NCBI GenBank assembly: GCA_910585375.1
Contig: CAJUCZ010000015.1
Coordinates: 1-46,371 of the forward strand
Direction: 5' to 3'
DNA: 46,371 bases
From: an uncultured Alphaproteobacteria bacterium
GTDB taxonomy: Bacteria > Pseudomonadota > Alphaproteobacteria > RF32 > CAG-239
The notes beneath the pieces were generated by a model that worked only from the letters and a program-made list of their open reading frames with translations, was not told where the DNA came from and did no database searches. Both the position numbers and the translations under genes were made by a program. The first letter of the stretch is position 1. Each line of letters begins with the position of its first letter. Below are positions 1 through 8,235 of the stretch, in pieces.

Positions 1-1
1 C

Positions 2-568
2 TCTTACGGCTGTGCTTCCACGAACTCTTGCGGTAAGTGCACTTCCTGCAAGTCTTGCTCCCCGCTGGCCAATCAGACTAACTGCTCTTACGGAACGGAA
101 ACTTGTTCAAACGGTTGTGGCGGTACGCGAACTTGTTGTAAGGCAAACCCGTGGATAGTTTACGCAAAATACCAAGACTATATCTGCCAACCTTTTGATC
201 CTTGGCCGGACAGAGCTACAAATACTGATTATCACATGCAACAATGCAAAAAAAATGGAATGACTTGCATATTGGATAAACCTGTTGGTATGACCAAGAT
301 AGGATACGGATGTTACAACAAAGAAACCGGCGTTTACAACGGCATTGAAGTAACAACGTGGGCACACGCCATTTATAATGGTGGAAAATATTATGACTCA
401 ATATCCGCTTGCAACAACGATTACGGAAACAATTATAAGTCATACAGTTGTACTTATACTTTATATTGCGAATTTCGATGCAATAATAATTTCTGTACAG
501 CGGACGGCCATCTTCCAACCAGCAATTGGCAAGATTACAGCAATTGCAAAGAAAGCAACCGCTTTTAA
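2..568 (+). CDS. Cysteine-rich secreted protein, C-terminal part (5' end outside window)
   Basis: The frame is open from base 2 to the TAA at 566-568, giving 188 residues with no start in view. The first ~60 residues are dense in Cys, Ser, Gly and Thr with short Cys-x2-Cys spacings (CGKCTSCKSC, then CSNGCGGTRTCC). The rest carries more widely spaced cysteines mixed with Tyr and Asn. This matches the two complete cysteine-rich exported proteins at 24976-26316 and 39791-41077, so I infer a disulfide-rich cell-surface or secreted protein. No enzymatic motif is visible. An internal ATG at 236 is in frame but unlikely to be the true start, because coding character continues upstream. A terminator follows directly. 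Function unknown. Confidence 0.75.
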   Translation, partial: SYGCASTNSCGKCTSCKSCSPLANQTNCSYGTETCSNGCGGTRTCCKANPWIVYAKYQDYICQPFDPWPDRATNTDYHMQQCKKNGMTCILDKPVGMTKIGYGCYNKETGVYNGIEVTTWAHAIYNGGKYYDSISACNNDYGNNYKSYSCTYTLYCEFRCNNNFCTADGHLPTSNWQDYSNCKESNRF

Positions 569-584
569 AAAACAGCCTTAACTC

Positions 585-613
585 AGAACAGTCCGTTTTT
601 TACGGACTGTTCT
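585..613 (+). terminator. Rho-independent terminator of the cysteine-rich gene
   Basis: Perfect 12-bp inverted repeat (585-596 with 602-613) around a five-T loop, 16 bases after the stop codon. The T-run after the stem is short (the stem itself ends in TTCT), so efficiency is uncertain. Confidence 0.7.
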
Positions 614-638
614 TTGAATAACATGAGCTCAATTCTGC

Positions 639-736
639 ACAACCCGATTAATGGGATAAAACGGTATGCTGTTTTGAGCAACGTATACAAAGAGGTACAC
701 GAGCGAAAAAATCACAAGCAAGATGCCGCTTTAGCA
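639..736. repeat. Structured intergenic repeat, copy A
   Basis: This is the first of two adjacent direct copies (copy B at 740-846), nearly identical apart from a ~9-base deletion here. The inner arms GTATAC (673-678) and GTACAC (685-690) enclose AAAGAG. The outer ends form a longer stem: bases around AACGGTAT near the left pair with ATGCCGCTTT at the right. A diverged third copy lies near 24150-24247. No coding capacity. Confidence 0.75.
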
Positions 737-739
737 ACC

Positions 740-846
740 ACAACCCGATTAATGGGATAAAGCGGTATGCTGCGCCGTAATTTTTGAGCGACGTGTACAA
801 AGAGGTACACGAGCGAAAAAATCACAAGCAAGATGCCGCTTTAGCA
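740..846. repeat. Structured intergenic repeat, copy B
   Basis: Second copy of the repeat. The inner hairpin is perfect here: GTGTAC (793-798), AAAGAG loop, GTACAC (805-810). The outer stem AAAGCGGTAT / ATGCCGCTTT pairs over 10 positions allowing one G-U. The element ends two bases before the stop codon of the minus-strand SIMPL gene (849), so it would form the first part of that gene's 3' untranslated region and may serve as its terminator or stabiliser. Confidence 0.75.
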
Positions 847-848
847 CA

Positions 849-1592
849 TTAATTAATATAGTATTCAATTGTGGAAACGACCCTAACCTTTTTCTCTATC
901 TGGGTCATTTCCTGAGCATTGGCAGTCTGTTCACGCGGCAAAATAGAAAAAACGCCCTGACTTGCCCGACGGATTTTACCAACCTTGCTGTGCGAACTCT
1001 TGGCAAACTCCTCTGCCGCAGCCTGCGCATTTTTTGTGGCTTCTTCAAGCATTTGCGGTTTTATATCATTCAATTTGGTGAAGATATAAGAAACCGGCGA
1101 TCCGTAAGACTGACTGTCAAATACGACGCCTTTGGCCACCAACTCTCCGGTTGCGTTAACCGCTTTCTTTACCAAATCAACGTTATTGGAACGAACCAAA
1201 ACCGTCTGCGTCAGAATATAACGAGAAATCACGTTTCGGTCACGATAGGGATTGGTCATCAGGTCGTTCGTATCAATCCGCCCTTCGGAAACTTCTTCCG
1301 GTTTAAGTCCCTGCTTTTGCAAAAACTCATAAATCGTCTGATAACGGCTGCTCAATTCCTTCTGCGCAGCCTGCAAATTATCGCTGGTAACAGTAAACTT
1401 AATCTCCCAAACCGCCAAATCGGCCGTCACATCCATCTCAGCCAGACCTTTGACCGTTACGATATTCATGTCTGTCTTGGATTTATAGTAATAATACCCC
1501 GGAAAAAAACCGCCCAGCATCAACCCGAAACCAATAACCAGTGCCGGCAACAACTTGCATGCTTTGTCACAACTCTCGCCACCGCATTTCAT
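849..1592 (-). CDS. SIMPL domain (DUF541) protein, membrane-anchored periplasmic
   Basis: A 247-residue protein of the SIMPL/DUF541 family (YggE-like). The N-terminus has a short cysteine-containing cytoplasmic piece (CGGESCDKACK) and one membrane segment at about residues 13-35. The periplasmic domain starts with the family's pattern of an 'ITVKGLAE'-like strand (here IVTVKGLAEMDVTADLA). E. coli YggE is linked to oxidative-stress tolerance, but the biochemical role of the family is not settled. The start is supported by AAGGAG upstream of the ATG. It follows ugd on the same strand after about 50 bases, so the two may be co-transcribed. The structured repeat (copy B) abuts its stop codon. Confidence 0.85.
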   Translation of the reverse strand: MKCGGESCDKACKLLPALVIGFGLMLGGFFPGYYYYKSKTDMNIVTVKGLAEMDVTADLAVWEIKFTVTSDNLQAAQKELSSRYQTIYEFLQKQGLKPEEVSEGRIDTNDLMTNPYRDRNVISRYILTQTVLVRSNNVDLVKKAVNATGELVAKGVVFDSQSYGSPVSYIFTKLNDIKPQMLEEATKNAQAAAEEFAKSSHSKVGKIRRASQGVFSILPREQTANAQEMTQIEKKVRVVSTIEYYIN

Positions 1593-1640
1593 ATTCCACT
1601 CCTTTTCAATAAGTTAACTGCACAAATATAACACCGGAAT

Positions 1641-2945
1641 TTAAGAATTCATCCCGATACAGGAATATTCAAACCCTGATTTTTTAACTTCTTCGGCCTG
1701 CAGCATATTCCGCAAATCAACAATTTTATGAGCCTTCATCAAACCGCGAATTCTCTTCAAATCCAGATTTTTAAAATCTTCCCATTCAGTCAAAATCACC
1801 ATGATTTCCGCATTTTCACAAGCCTCATACGCATCTTTGGCATAAGTCACGCGTGCCCCGAGCAATTTCTCGGCATTAGCCATAGCCTTGGGATCAAAAA
1901 CCGAAATATTGCTGCTGTGTTCAAGCATTTCCCTCAAAATATCCATTGCAGGTGATTCGCGGCAGTCATCTGTCCCGCCTTTAAAGGCCAGACCCAAAAC
2001 GGCAATTTTCCCTTGCGGATTATTCTTAATCTTGGAAATGACCCGTTCTGCCATTTCCTTTTTACGTTCATCATTTTTGGCAATTGTCGTTTCAATCAGA
2101 TTCAGACGCACGCCGTATTTGCGCCCCATCTGTGCCATGGCGTTGGTGTCTTTGGGAAAACAGGAACCGCCGTACCCCGGTCCGGCATTCAAAAACTTGC
2201 TGCCGATGCGGGAATCCATTCCCATTCCTTTGGCAACTTCATGAATATCCGCACCGGAATTTTCACAAAAATCTGCCATCTCGTTAATATAATGAATCTT
2301 CATTGCCAAAAAGGCGTTAGAAGCATATTTAATAGCCTCGGAAGACTTGCGCTTTACCCATAAAAATTCGGTTTTTCCTACAAAAGGGGCATACAGCTTT
2401 TGCATAACCTTGCAGGCTTTTTTGCTGTTGGCACCGACAACAATACGATCCGGATGAAAAAAGTCATGAATAGCAAAACCTTCTCGCAAAAACTCAGGCA
2501 ATGAAATCACATCAACATCCGCCTGCGGATTAACTTTCCGTACAATCGCCTCAATCTCGTCTCCCGTACCAACCGGAACCGTTGACTTTGTCGCAACCAC
2601 GGTATACCCGTCCAGATACTGGGCCAATTCTTCCGCTGCCGCATAAATATATTGCAGATCCGCTTCTTTGGTTACCGGATGCGGCGGAGTTCCGACCGCT
2701 AATAACACGACATCTGCTCCGATAACCGCCTTGGCCATATTTGTTGTAAAAGTCAGTCTTCCGTTCTGAACATTTTTTTTGAATAATTCTTCCAGACCGT
2801 CTTCATACAAAGTCAGTTCTCCGGCATTTAAAGCACAGATTTTTTCCTCCATTTTATCAACACAGAACACCTCATTCCCCAATTCAGCAAGCCCGACACC
2901 GGTTGGCAGTCCGACATAACCTGTTCCGATAATTGCAACTTTCAT
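1641..2945 (-). CDS. ugd: UDP-glucose 6-dehydrogenase
   Basis: Oxidises UDP-glucose to UDP-glucuronate with NAD+, supplying precursors for surface polysaccharide. The 434-residue protein begins with a Rossmann motif (KVAIIGTGYVGLPTGVGLAELG region, residues 2-23). It has the EFLREG...PDRIVVG segment of the family and the catalytic cysteine in GYGGSCFPKD (Cys262), with the C-terminal UDP-binding domain complete. I place the start at 2945 because GAGG lies upstream and the Rossmann strand begins at once; the open frame continues upstream to 3032 without family similarity. The gene diverges from the unknown gene at 3104. A GDP-mannose dehydrogenase is the main alternative, but the motifs fit Ugd better. 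Confidence 0.92.
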   Translation of the reverse strand: MKVAIIGTGYVGLPTGVGLAELGNEVFCVDKMEEKICALNAGELTLYEDGLEELFKKNVQNGRLTFTTNMAKAVIGADVVLLAVGTPPHPVTKEADLQYIYAAAEELAQYLDGYTVVATKSTVPVGTGDEIEAIVRKVNPQADVDVISLPEFLREGFAIHDFFHPDRIVVGANSKKACKVMQKLYAPFVGKTEFLWVKRKSSEAIKYASNAFLAMKIHYINEMADFCENSGADIHEVAKGMGMDSRIGSKFLNAGPGYGGSCFPKDTNAMAQMGRKYGVRLNLIETTIAKNDERKKEMAERVISKIKNNPQGKIAVLGLAFKGGTDDCRESPAMDILREMLEHSSNISVFDPKAMANAEKLLGARVTYAKDAYEACENAEIMVILTEWEDFKNLDLKRIRGLMKAHKIVDLRNMLQAEEVKKSGFEYSCIGMNS

Positions 2946-3103
2946 AATATAAACCTCAATAAAAATTAGACCTGCCTCATAATACCCTTTGAGCAACGCT
3001 AAAGCAATCACATTATCCCAAATTTCCACCACCTGGCAAAAAAGTCCTTGATTTCAAAAAGATAATTTTATAAGTTACACCAAATAGTAAAATTGTGGAG
3101 GAT

Positions 3104-3805
3104 ATGGTGGCAAAAGAATTACAGGTTTTTCTGCTCTGGAACAATGCCCGCAAAAAAGAAAAACGCATATTGGATGACATTAAACAGAAATATGAACTGC
3201 TGCGGATCTTTGAAATCAGCTGGCCTGAAAAATCTTTTCCTGACAATTTTACCCGTTTTTATAACAAAAACATGCGCGGCGGATACCGTAAAACTTGGGA
3301 ATGCGGCCGTGGAAAATTTCTGCTGGTTGTCGGCTGGGACAATTCTCCCGTATACAAACTCAACCCCCGCCGCGGTTATGAAATCAACGACAATGCCGTT
3401 CGCAACAAAAACCTCTATCGTCAATGGACCGGCGGTGGTTTTTTGATTCATGCCAGCGATAACCTTGCCGAAGTTGATGAAAATCTCCTGTTGACATTAG
3501 GCCTCAATCGTAAGGAATTTGAAGAAAAATATACATCTCCGTGGGACGGGAATATGATTGAGGTCGAAAAACCAATGCCCGGATACAAAAGCTGGAAGCA
3601 TCTGGAAGAACTGTTTAACTTTGCCCATAAAATAAAAGAAATCCAAAAACTGCGGCTGATCAACAACCGGCTGGAACTGCAATGCTCCGACAAATCCATG
3701 GCCTGCCGTTTTCTTAACCTGCGCAAACCTCTGCTCTGCTTTGATAAAAATCGTTATTATACAAAGATAGACGGCAAAAAAGTTAAAGTCATTTTTGAAA
3801 ATTAG
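3104..3805 (+). CDS. Conserved protein of unknown function, divergent from ugd
   Basis: A 233-residue soluble protein without signal peptide or membrane segment. It opens with VAKELQVFLLWNNARKKE and has a central GRGKFLLVVGWDNSPVY strand region and a RQWTGGGFLIHASD motif near the middle. From memory, similar proteins occur beside surface-polysaccharide genes in other bacteria, and its position opposite ugd agrees with that; no activity can be assigned. Start choice: GGAGG at 3097-3101 favours the GTG at 3107 by spacing; the ATG at 3104 and a GTG at 3095 are also possible. The stop codon overlaps the stop of the convergent membrane gene by four bases. Confidence 0.7.
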   Translation: MVAKELQVFLLWNNARKKEKRILDDIKQKYELLRIFEISWPEKSFPDNFTRFYNKNMRGGYRKTWECGRGKFLLVVGWDNSPVYKLNPRRGYEINDNAVRNKNLYRQWTGGGFLIHASDNLAEVDENLLLTLGLNRKEFEEKYTSPWDGNMIEVEKPMPGYKSWKHLEELFNFAHKIKEIQKLRLINNRLELQCSDKSMACRFLNLRKPLLCFDKNRYYTKIDGKKVKVIFEN

Positions 3806-4119
3806 TCCCTGTCATCTTTTGCTTCATCTCCGTTGCCGAAAAATATTCCAAACAGCGGCTTGCGGTACATCCACAGATTAATGGCTCCCAAAACAACAGA
3901 CATAGAACCAAACAGATAGAGCATATAATACCAATTGAGCTCATTGGCATTCATCATAACATCCTGATTATTCACACGCAAAAAGCCGATGGCAACAGCG
4001 GTAACCATAAAAGCGACAACAAAAGCCAGCGTCCAAATTTTTCGCAGGACATTTTTCTGCACAAAGAAAGACATCAAAACATACAAAAGAATAAAAGCCA
4101 AAAACAAATATAATTCCAT
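3802..4119 (-). CDS. Small membrane protein, unknown
   Basis: A 105-residue protein with about three hydrophobic helices (residues ~1-20, ~27-47 and ~63-83) and a charged C-terminal tail (GNGDEAKDDRD). The ATG at 4119 is preceded by GGAGG with a five-base spacer, so I prefer it to the TTG at 4131. It follows the TPR lipoprotein gene on the same strand with a gap of about 70 bases and may share its transcript. No family recognised. Its stop overlaps the convergent gene's stop. Confidence 0.7.
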   Translation of the reverse strand: MELYLFLAFILLYVLMSFFVQKNVLRKIWTLAFVVAFMVTAVAIGFLRVNNQDVMMNANELNWYYMLYLFGSMSVVLGAINLWMYRKPLFGIFFGNGDEAKDDRD

Positions 4120-4189
4120 AACATCCTCCAAAACTTAACACTTTGGATATAAGCTGCATAGCTTGTTTTTCAAGCAGGCGGAACTTTTT

Positions 4190-5995
4190 TTATTCTTCAA
4201 TTTGAGAAATTTTTTCTTCAATCAGCTTCTTGTCAAAAGTCAAAGGCTTATGAGCAGGCAGGCCGTTTTCAATTTTCTTTCTGACTTCTGCCAGATTAAC
4301 TTCTTTGGCGTCATCCTTGCTGGTTAAAGTGTGATTCCATTGAAAATAAGCTTCGTTTTTACGTCCTGAATTCCAGTAGGCATCCCCCAGATGATTGCTG
4401 ATAACGGCATTTGCCGGTTCCAGTTCGGCGGCTTTTTCTAAATATTCGGCGGCTTTTTCATACATGCCGAGCTGATAAAACGCCCAGCCCATACTGTCAA
4501 TAATATGCCCGTCAGTCGGTGCCTGCTGATAAGCATCGGCAATCATGCCAAAAGCCTCTTCCACATTTTTTCCCTGCAACAGCCAGCTGTACCCGAGATA
4601 ATTTTGTACAAGATAATAATTCTGACTCATATCCAAAGCTTTCAGAAAAGCTTTTTCGGCCTTGTTCCACTGATTATCCTGCTCATAGGCAATTCCAAGG
4701 GCATAAAGCGGTACCCATCGCTGCTCGCTGTTCTTGGGCATTGCTTTAACGGCCTTGCGATAATATTCGATTGCCTCGCCGTATTTTCCGTTAAAACGCA
4801 GGGCGTCTCCCAGATCCAGATAGAGGGCATAGGAATTGTAACCGTCCAAGACCAATGTTTTGAGCAAAAGCTCAGCCGAACGGTAATCATTCATCGAAAC
4901 AAAATTTCCGGCCTTTTTAAGCTGTGCGGTATAATAGGCAACGGAAGATTTGTCAATTTCGCCGTACACTTCGTTAGCCTCTTCATACATATCTCTGTTT
5001 TCCAGAACATCCGCCAAAAACAGCTTGGCAAAATCATATTTCGGATTTGCATAAATCGCCATGCTGACAATCATATGAGCCAAATCCAGACCTGTGGGAT
5101 CCTGTCTCAGAAAATACGCAACATTGAACAAGGCCTCGGACAGACCGATATTGGGCGAAGTCAGAATTTTTTTGGTCGTTCCGAATTTAGCTTCAATAAT
5201 CTCGTTTTTGATATTTTTTAACATATCGGCTAAAACTGTCTCATTGTGATAGCGAGAAACCAGAGCTACGGCCTTATCTTTTTGATTCGTCCGCAAATAA
5301 AAATTGGTAATAATCTGTAAAGCCCGCAAAGACATTTCACGGCTTTCCTGATTAATCACCAATTCATAATAAGTCTGCGCTTTGTCATTGCGGCCCATAT
5401 AATCGTAAATCATGCCGGAATGCAACAGATACATTGCCCTGAGCCCCGGCTCGTCCTTGACCTTTTCCAGTTGGGCAATGGCATTTTGCAGATTTTTTTC
5501 TTCCGAACCGTCGCGCCCGACAAAATTCCAGGCAGACATAAACGGCACGATAAACCCTTTGTAAATCTGTCCGTTCAAATGGCTCATATTTTTTTCGGCT
5601 TTGGCATAGCGTCCGTTTTTCATGTTATTGACCGCCAAAATCATATAAATAAAGCTGTTTTTATCACCTTTTTTCAAAGAGGCTTCGGCATATTCAGCTG
5701 CCTCATCAATTCTTCCTTTAGAAGTCAGCAGCAGATAAACCTTGCTGACAAGCTCGGGATTATCGGGATCGGCCTGCAAAGCAACCATATAAAAATCGGC
5801 GGCCTGACTGAAATTTTTACGCAGATGAGCCACCCTTCCGGCTACATAAGCCCCATAAGATTTGCCAACATTGTTCTTATTGTCAAAAACAGAATAAGAC
5901 TGTACGCCGGATGTCTTAACGTCCATCCGGTTGGAGCAGGAATTAAACAGCATTATTCCGCACAAAAAAACAATACAATAAGCAAATTTTGACAT
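4190..5995 (-). CDS. TPR-repeat lipoprotein
   Basis: A 601-residue protein with a lipoprotein signal: hydrophobic residues 6-17 followed by a lipobox ending at Cys20 (FNSC). The mature part is a long array of tetratricopeptide-like helix pairs, clearest at about 45-110 and 380-560 (for example YYRKAVKAMPKNSE, KAFLKALDMSQNYYLVQNYLGY, YLEKAAELEPANAVISNHLGDAYW regions). TPR lipoproteins usually scaffold envelope assemblies; the partner here is unknown. Outer-membrane location is inferred because there is no Asp right after the lipid cysteine (Cys-Ser). Tandem TPR lipoproteins of this size are common in alphaproteobacteria. It leads a possible two-gene unit with the small membrane protein. Confidence 0.85.
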   Translation of the reverse strand: MSKFAYCIVFLCGIMLFNSCSNRMDVKTSGVQSYSVFDNKNNVGKSYGAYVAGRVAHLRKNFSQAADFYMVALQADPDNPELVSKVYLLLTSKGRIDEAAEYAEASLKKGDKNSFIYMILAVNNMKNGRYAKAEKNMSHLNGQIYKGFIVPFMSAWNFVGRDGSEEKNLQNAIAQLEKVKDEPGLRAMYLLHSGMIYDYMGRNDKAQTYYELVINQESREMSLRALQIITNFYLRTNQKDKAVALVSRYHNETVLADMLKNIKNEIIEAKFGTTKKILTSPNIGLSEALFNVAYFLRQDPTGLDLAHMIVSMAIYANPKYDFAKLFLADVLENRDMYEEANEVYGEIDKSSVAYYTAQLKKAGNFVSMNDYRSAELLLKTLVLDGYNSYALYLDLGDALRFNGKYGEAIEYYRKAVKAMPKNSEQRWVPLYALGIAYEQDNQWNKAEKAFLKALDMSQNYYLVQNYLGYSWLLQGKNVEEAFGMIADAYQQAPTDGHIIDSMGWAFYQLGMYEKAAEYLEKAAELEPANAVISNHLGDAYWNSGRKNEAYFQWNHTLTSKDDAKEVNLAEVRKKIENGLPAHKPLTFDKKLIEEKISQIEE

Positions 5996-6141
5996 ACTGC
6001 CACCACCTAATTTAACCCAGTCGGTATATTTTATATATAAGTTTCCAAGATATACAATACTAAATTAAAAATATAACACAAAATATGTGCAAATAAATGA
6101 TTAAGATTGCAAAAAAATAAATTTCTATTAAGAATAAAGGC

Positions 6142-6951
6142 ATGGAAGAAAAATTAAACATAAAAGCGGCATTGGAATATTACGTTATGGCCGGGGTTGA
6201 TGAAATCCTCGCCGACGAACCTTTCGGAGTCGGATTATCAGAAAAAAAGGCCGCCGCGACGGAGGCTGTTATCCGTAGAGCACCCGTAATTCTGCCCACA
6301 GCCTCGGCTTCGTCCGGAAGGCAGGCCACAACCGAACTGGCACAGGCCACGTTAAGCGCTTGCCAAAACGCTCACGAGATTTGCGCTGCATCCCAAACAC
6401 TGGATGAACTACGCACCGCCGTAGAAAAATTTGACGGTTGCGCCCTTAAACTGACGGCATCGCACATGGTTTTCGGCGATGGCAATCCGCATGCGCGAGT
6501 CGTTCTGGTCGGCGAGGCCCCCGGAGCGGATGAAGACCGTATCGGACGTCCGTTCGTCGGACGCAGCGGCCACTTGCTTGATAAAATGATGGCCGCCATC
6601 GGCATGGACCGTTCGGCCTATTATATCACCAACGTTCTGCCCTGGCGTCCCCCCGGCAACCGAACGCCGACCAGTGCCGAAATTGCCGTTTGCCTGCCGT
6701 TTTTAAAACGTCAGATTGAACTGGTTAATCCTGAATATATATTGATTCTGGGCGGAAGCGCTGCCAATGCCCTGTTGGACAATCAGGAACCGATATCGCG
6801 CCTGCGCGGCCGCTGGCTTGAATATGAAAAATCCGACGGCGGAAAAATTCAGGTGCTGGCCAGCTTCCATCCGGCTTATCTGTTGCGCAACGCCGCACAA
6901 AAATCCCGAGCTTGGAGCGATTTGCTCCGCTTAAAGAAAACTATGCAATAG
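6142..6951 (+). CDS. Uracil-DNA glycosylase, family 4-like, with incomplete Fe-S ligands
   Basis: Removes uracil from DNA to start base-excision repair. The 269-residue protein has a long N-terminal extension (~1-115) and then the catalytic core: VLVGEAPGADEDRIGRPFVG (motif 1), TNVLPWRPPGNRTPT, LILGGSAANALL and the C-terminal HPAYLLR motif. Canonical family-4 enzymes hold a 4Fe-4S cluster with four cysteines. Here I can align only two (DGC before the core and AVCLPFL); the usual KCRPP site reads PWRPP. It probably belongs to the cluster-less alphaproteobacterial subgroup. It stands alone, divergent from the TPR gene. Confidence 0.88.
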   Translation: MEEKLNIKAALEYYVMAGVDEILADEPFGVGLSEKKAAATEAVIRRAPVILPTASASSGRQATTELAQATLSACQNAHEICAASQTLDELRTAVEKFDGCALKLTASHMVFGDGNPHARVVLVGEAPGADEDRIGRPFVGRSGHLLDKMMAAIGMDRSAYYITNVLPWRPPGNRTPTSAEIAVCLPFLKRQIELVNPEYILILGGSAANALLDNQEPISRLRGRWLEYEKSDGGKIQVLASFHPAYLLRNAAQKSRAWSDLLRLKKTMQ

Positions 6952-7028
6952 TTTGAAAAACTTATTGGCTAAAAAAATAATTCTATTATTATAAAGAAAA
7001 TTGATATTAACGCTTTAAGGAATGAAAA

Positions 7029-7685
7029 ATGTTTGAATGCAAAAAAATTGTTTTGGTGTTAACAGGATTGCTCTGCTTTGGAACGGCAACGCCGGCCGCG
7101 GCAGAAACCGAAGAAGCCGTTTTGTTGAAAGTCCACAACGTCGTTCCCCTGAAAGACGGTTCCAACCAGACCGTCGGCTGCGAATTCAACACAACCATTT
7201 ACAACCGCAGCAACGTCAATATCAATGATATTACCGTTGAATTAAAATGGCTTGACGAAACCAACAGGAATACCACAGCCAATGCCGATAAAAAAACGGC
7301 TTTCGGCAATTATGTCGCTCAGGCGCCGCTTTCGGAAAACGCAATCATTTCCAGCATCGATATTCCGTCATTGCAGGCATTTCGCCAAAAAACAATCAAA
7401 TCCAAAATCGACGGCACCAATTGCTTTTTATTAATGAAAGATCCCGAAATTAATGTAAAAGGCTGCAAGATTCAGGAACGGAAAAACAATTTCTCCTGCT
7501 CCGGCATCTTCCGCTTTGTACCTTCAATCGACCCGCAATACTATACTGAGTTCAAACCCGTTTCCATAAACGATCAGGCAACACAGGAAAATGCCCAGAA
7601 AGATGCAGACAAAAAAGAAATTGATACTCTGTTTAATCAGGTGGAAACCAATATCAATAAAGTATCGGCAATCTTAAACAAATAA
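7029..7685 (+). CDS. Small secreted protein, unknown (tandem relative of the next gene)
   Basis: 218 residues with a Sec signal peptide (hydrophobic 7-20, cleavage probably after AAA near residue 25). The mature domain is beta-rich with cysteines at GCEFN, TNCFLL, KGCKI and FSCSG, which could form two disulfides. The C-terminus is a helical tail (QENAQKDADKKEID onward). The order of features (Gly-x-x-x-Cys, a Leu-x-Trp strand, an Ile-Asp-Ile-Pro segment, a central Cys, a late Cys) recurs in the next protein, suggesting an old tandem duplication. AAGGA precedes the ATG. Followed 15 bases later by its relative; likely one operon with the lytic transglycosylase. Confidence 0.72.
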   Translation: MFECKKIVLVLTGLLCFGTATPAAAETEEAVLLKVHNVVPLKDGSNQTVGCEFNTTIYNRSNVNINDITVELKWLDETNRNTTANADKKTAFGNYVAQAPLSENAIISSIDIPSLQAFRQKTIKSKIDGTNCFLLMKDPEINVKGCKIQERKNNFSCSGIFRFVPSIDPQYYTEFKPVSINDQATQENAQKDADKKEIDTLFNQVETNINKVSAILNK

Positions 7686-7700
7686 CGGTTAGGAGGAAAG

Positions 7701-8231
7701 ATGAATCCGGCACCTAAAATTTTTGCATTGCTTTTGCTGTGTGTTCTTTGTTTGCCCGGTTCCCAAACCGCCGCACAAAGCTTTGGCTATTCTGCGCCCG
7801 CCGCCGCACCGGCAAAAGACAGCAATGCCGGACCGGCTGTCCGTTACAATGAAATCATAACCCGAGACAAAGCTGCGGCATTACAGGCGGCCAACGGAGA
7901 ATCTGAACATATTCTGATATTCTACGAAGACTTCAAAATCAACCATACCTTGTCAGGCAATGTCAGCTGTTCCATGAAGATTTCTGTTCTGCCGCTGACC
8001 AAAAACAAAGTAACCCAACTCAGTTTTCAGCTGGTCTGGCCGGAAATAACTTCTGCCTCCAACTTCTACGATATTCCGCCACATGTCAAACACTATAAGG
8101 AGATTGCTCTGCTGGGAGAAGGGTGTTATACCGTAGACAAAGTGCCCAATATCATCAGCAACCGCTGCAGAATAAAAGGAAAGACCTCGGAAGAATGCGC
8201 TGCTCTGCTGACTTGGAGTCGGGTAAGATAA
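7701..8231 (+). CDS. Small secreted protein, unknown
   Basis: 176 residues. A signal peptide runs to about residue 25 (LLLLCVLCLPGSQTAAQ) and is followed by an Ala/Pro-rich linker. The mature domain has cysteines in NVSCSM, EGCYT, NRCRI and EECAALL. It shows a weak, ordered resemblance to the preceding protein (Val-x-Cys strand, LVWPEI, YDIPPH). AGGAGG lies at the proper distance before the ATG. It sits five bases before the transglycosylase gene, suggesting co-expression and an envelope role; no domain name is supportable. Confidence 0.72.
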   Translation: MNPAPKIFALLLLCVLCLPGSQTAAQSFGYSAPAAAPAKDSNAGPAVRYNEIITRDKAAALQAANGESEHILIFYEDFKINHTLSGNVSCSMKISVLPLTKNKVTQLSFQLVWPEITSASNFYDIPPHVKHYKEIALLGEGCYTVDKVPNIISNRCRIKGKTSEECAALLTWSRVR

Positions 8232-8235
8232 ACTG

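Noticed and set aside
236..568. 110-residue gene starting at the internal ATG at 236
   Set aside because: The same frame is open and cysteine-rich back to the window start, so the ATG is internal to a longer protein.
990..1631. 213-residue plus-strand open frame
   Set aside because: Antisense shadow of the SIMPL gene with no start signal.
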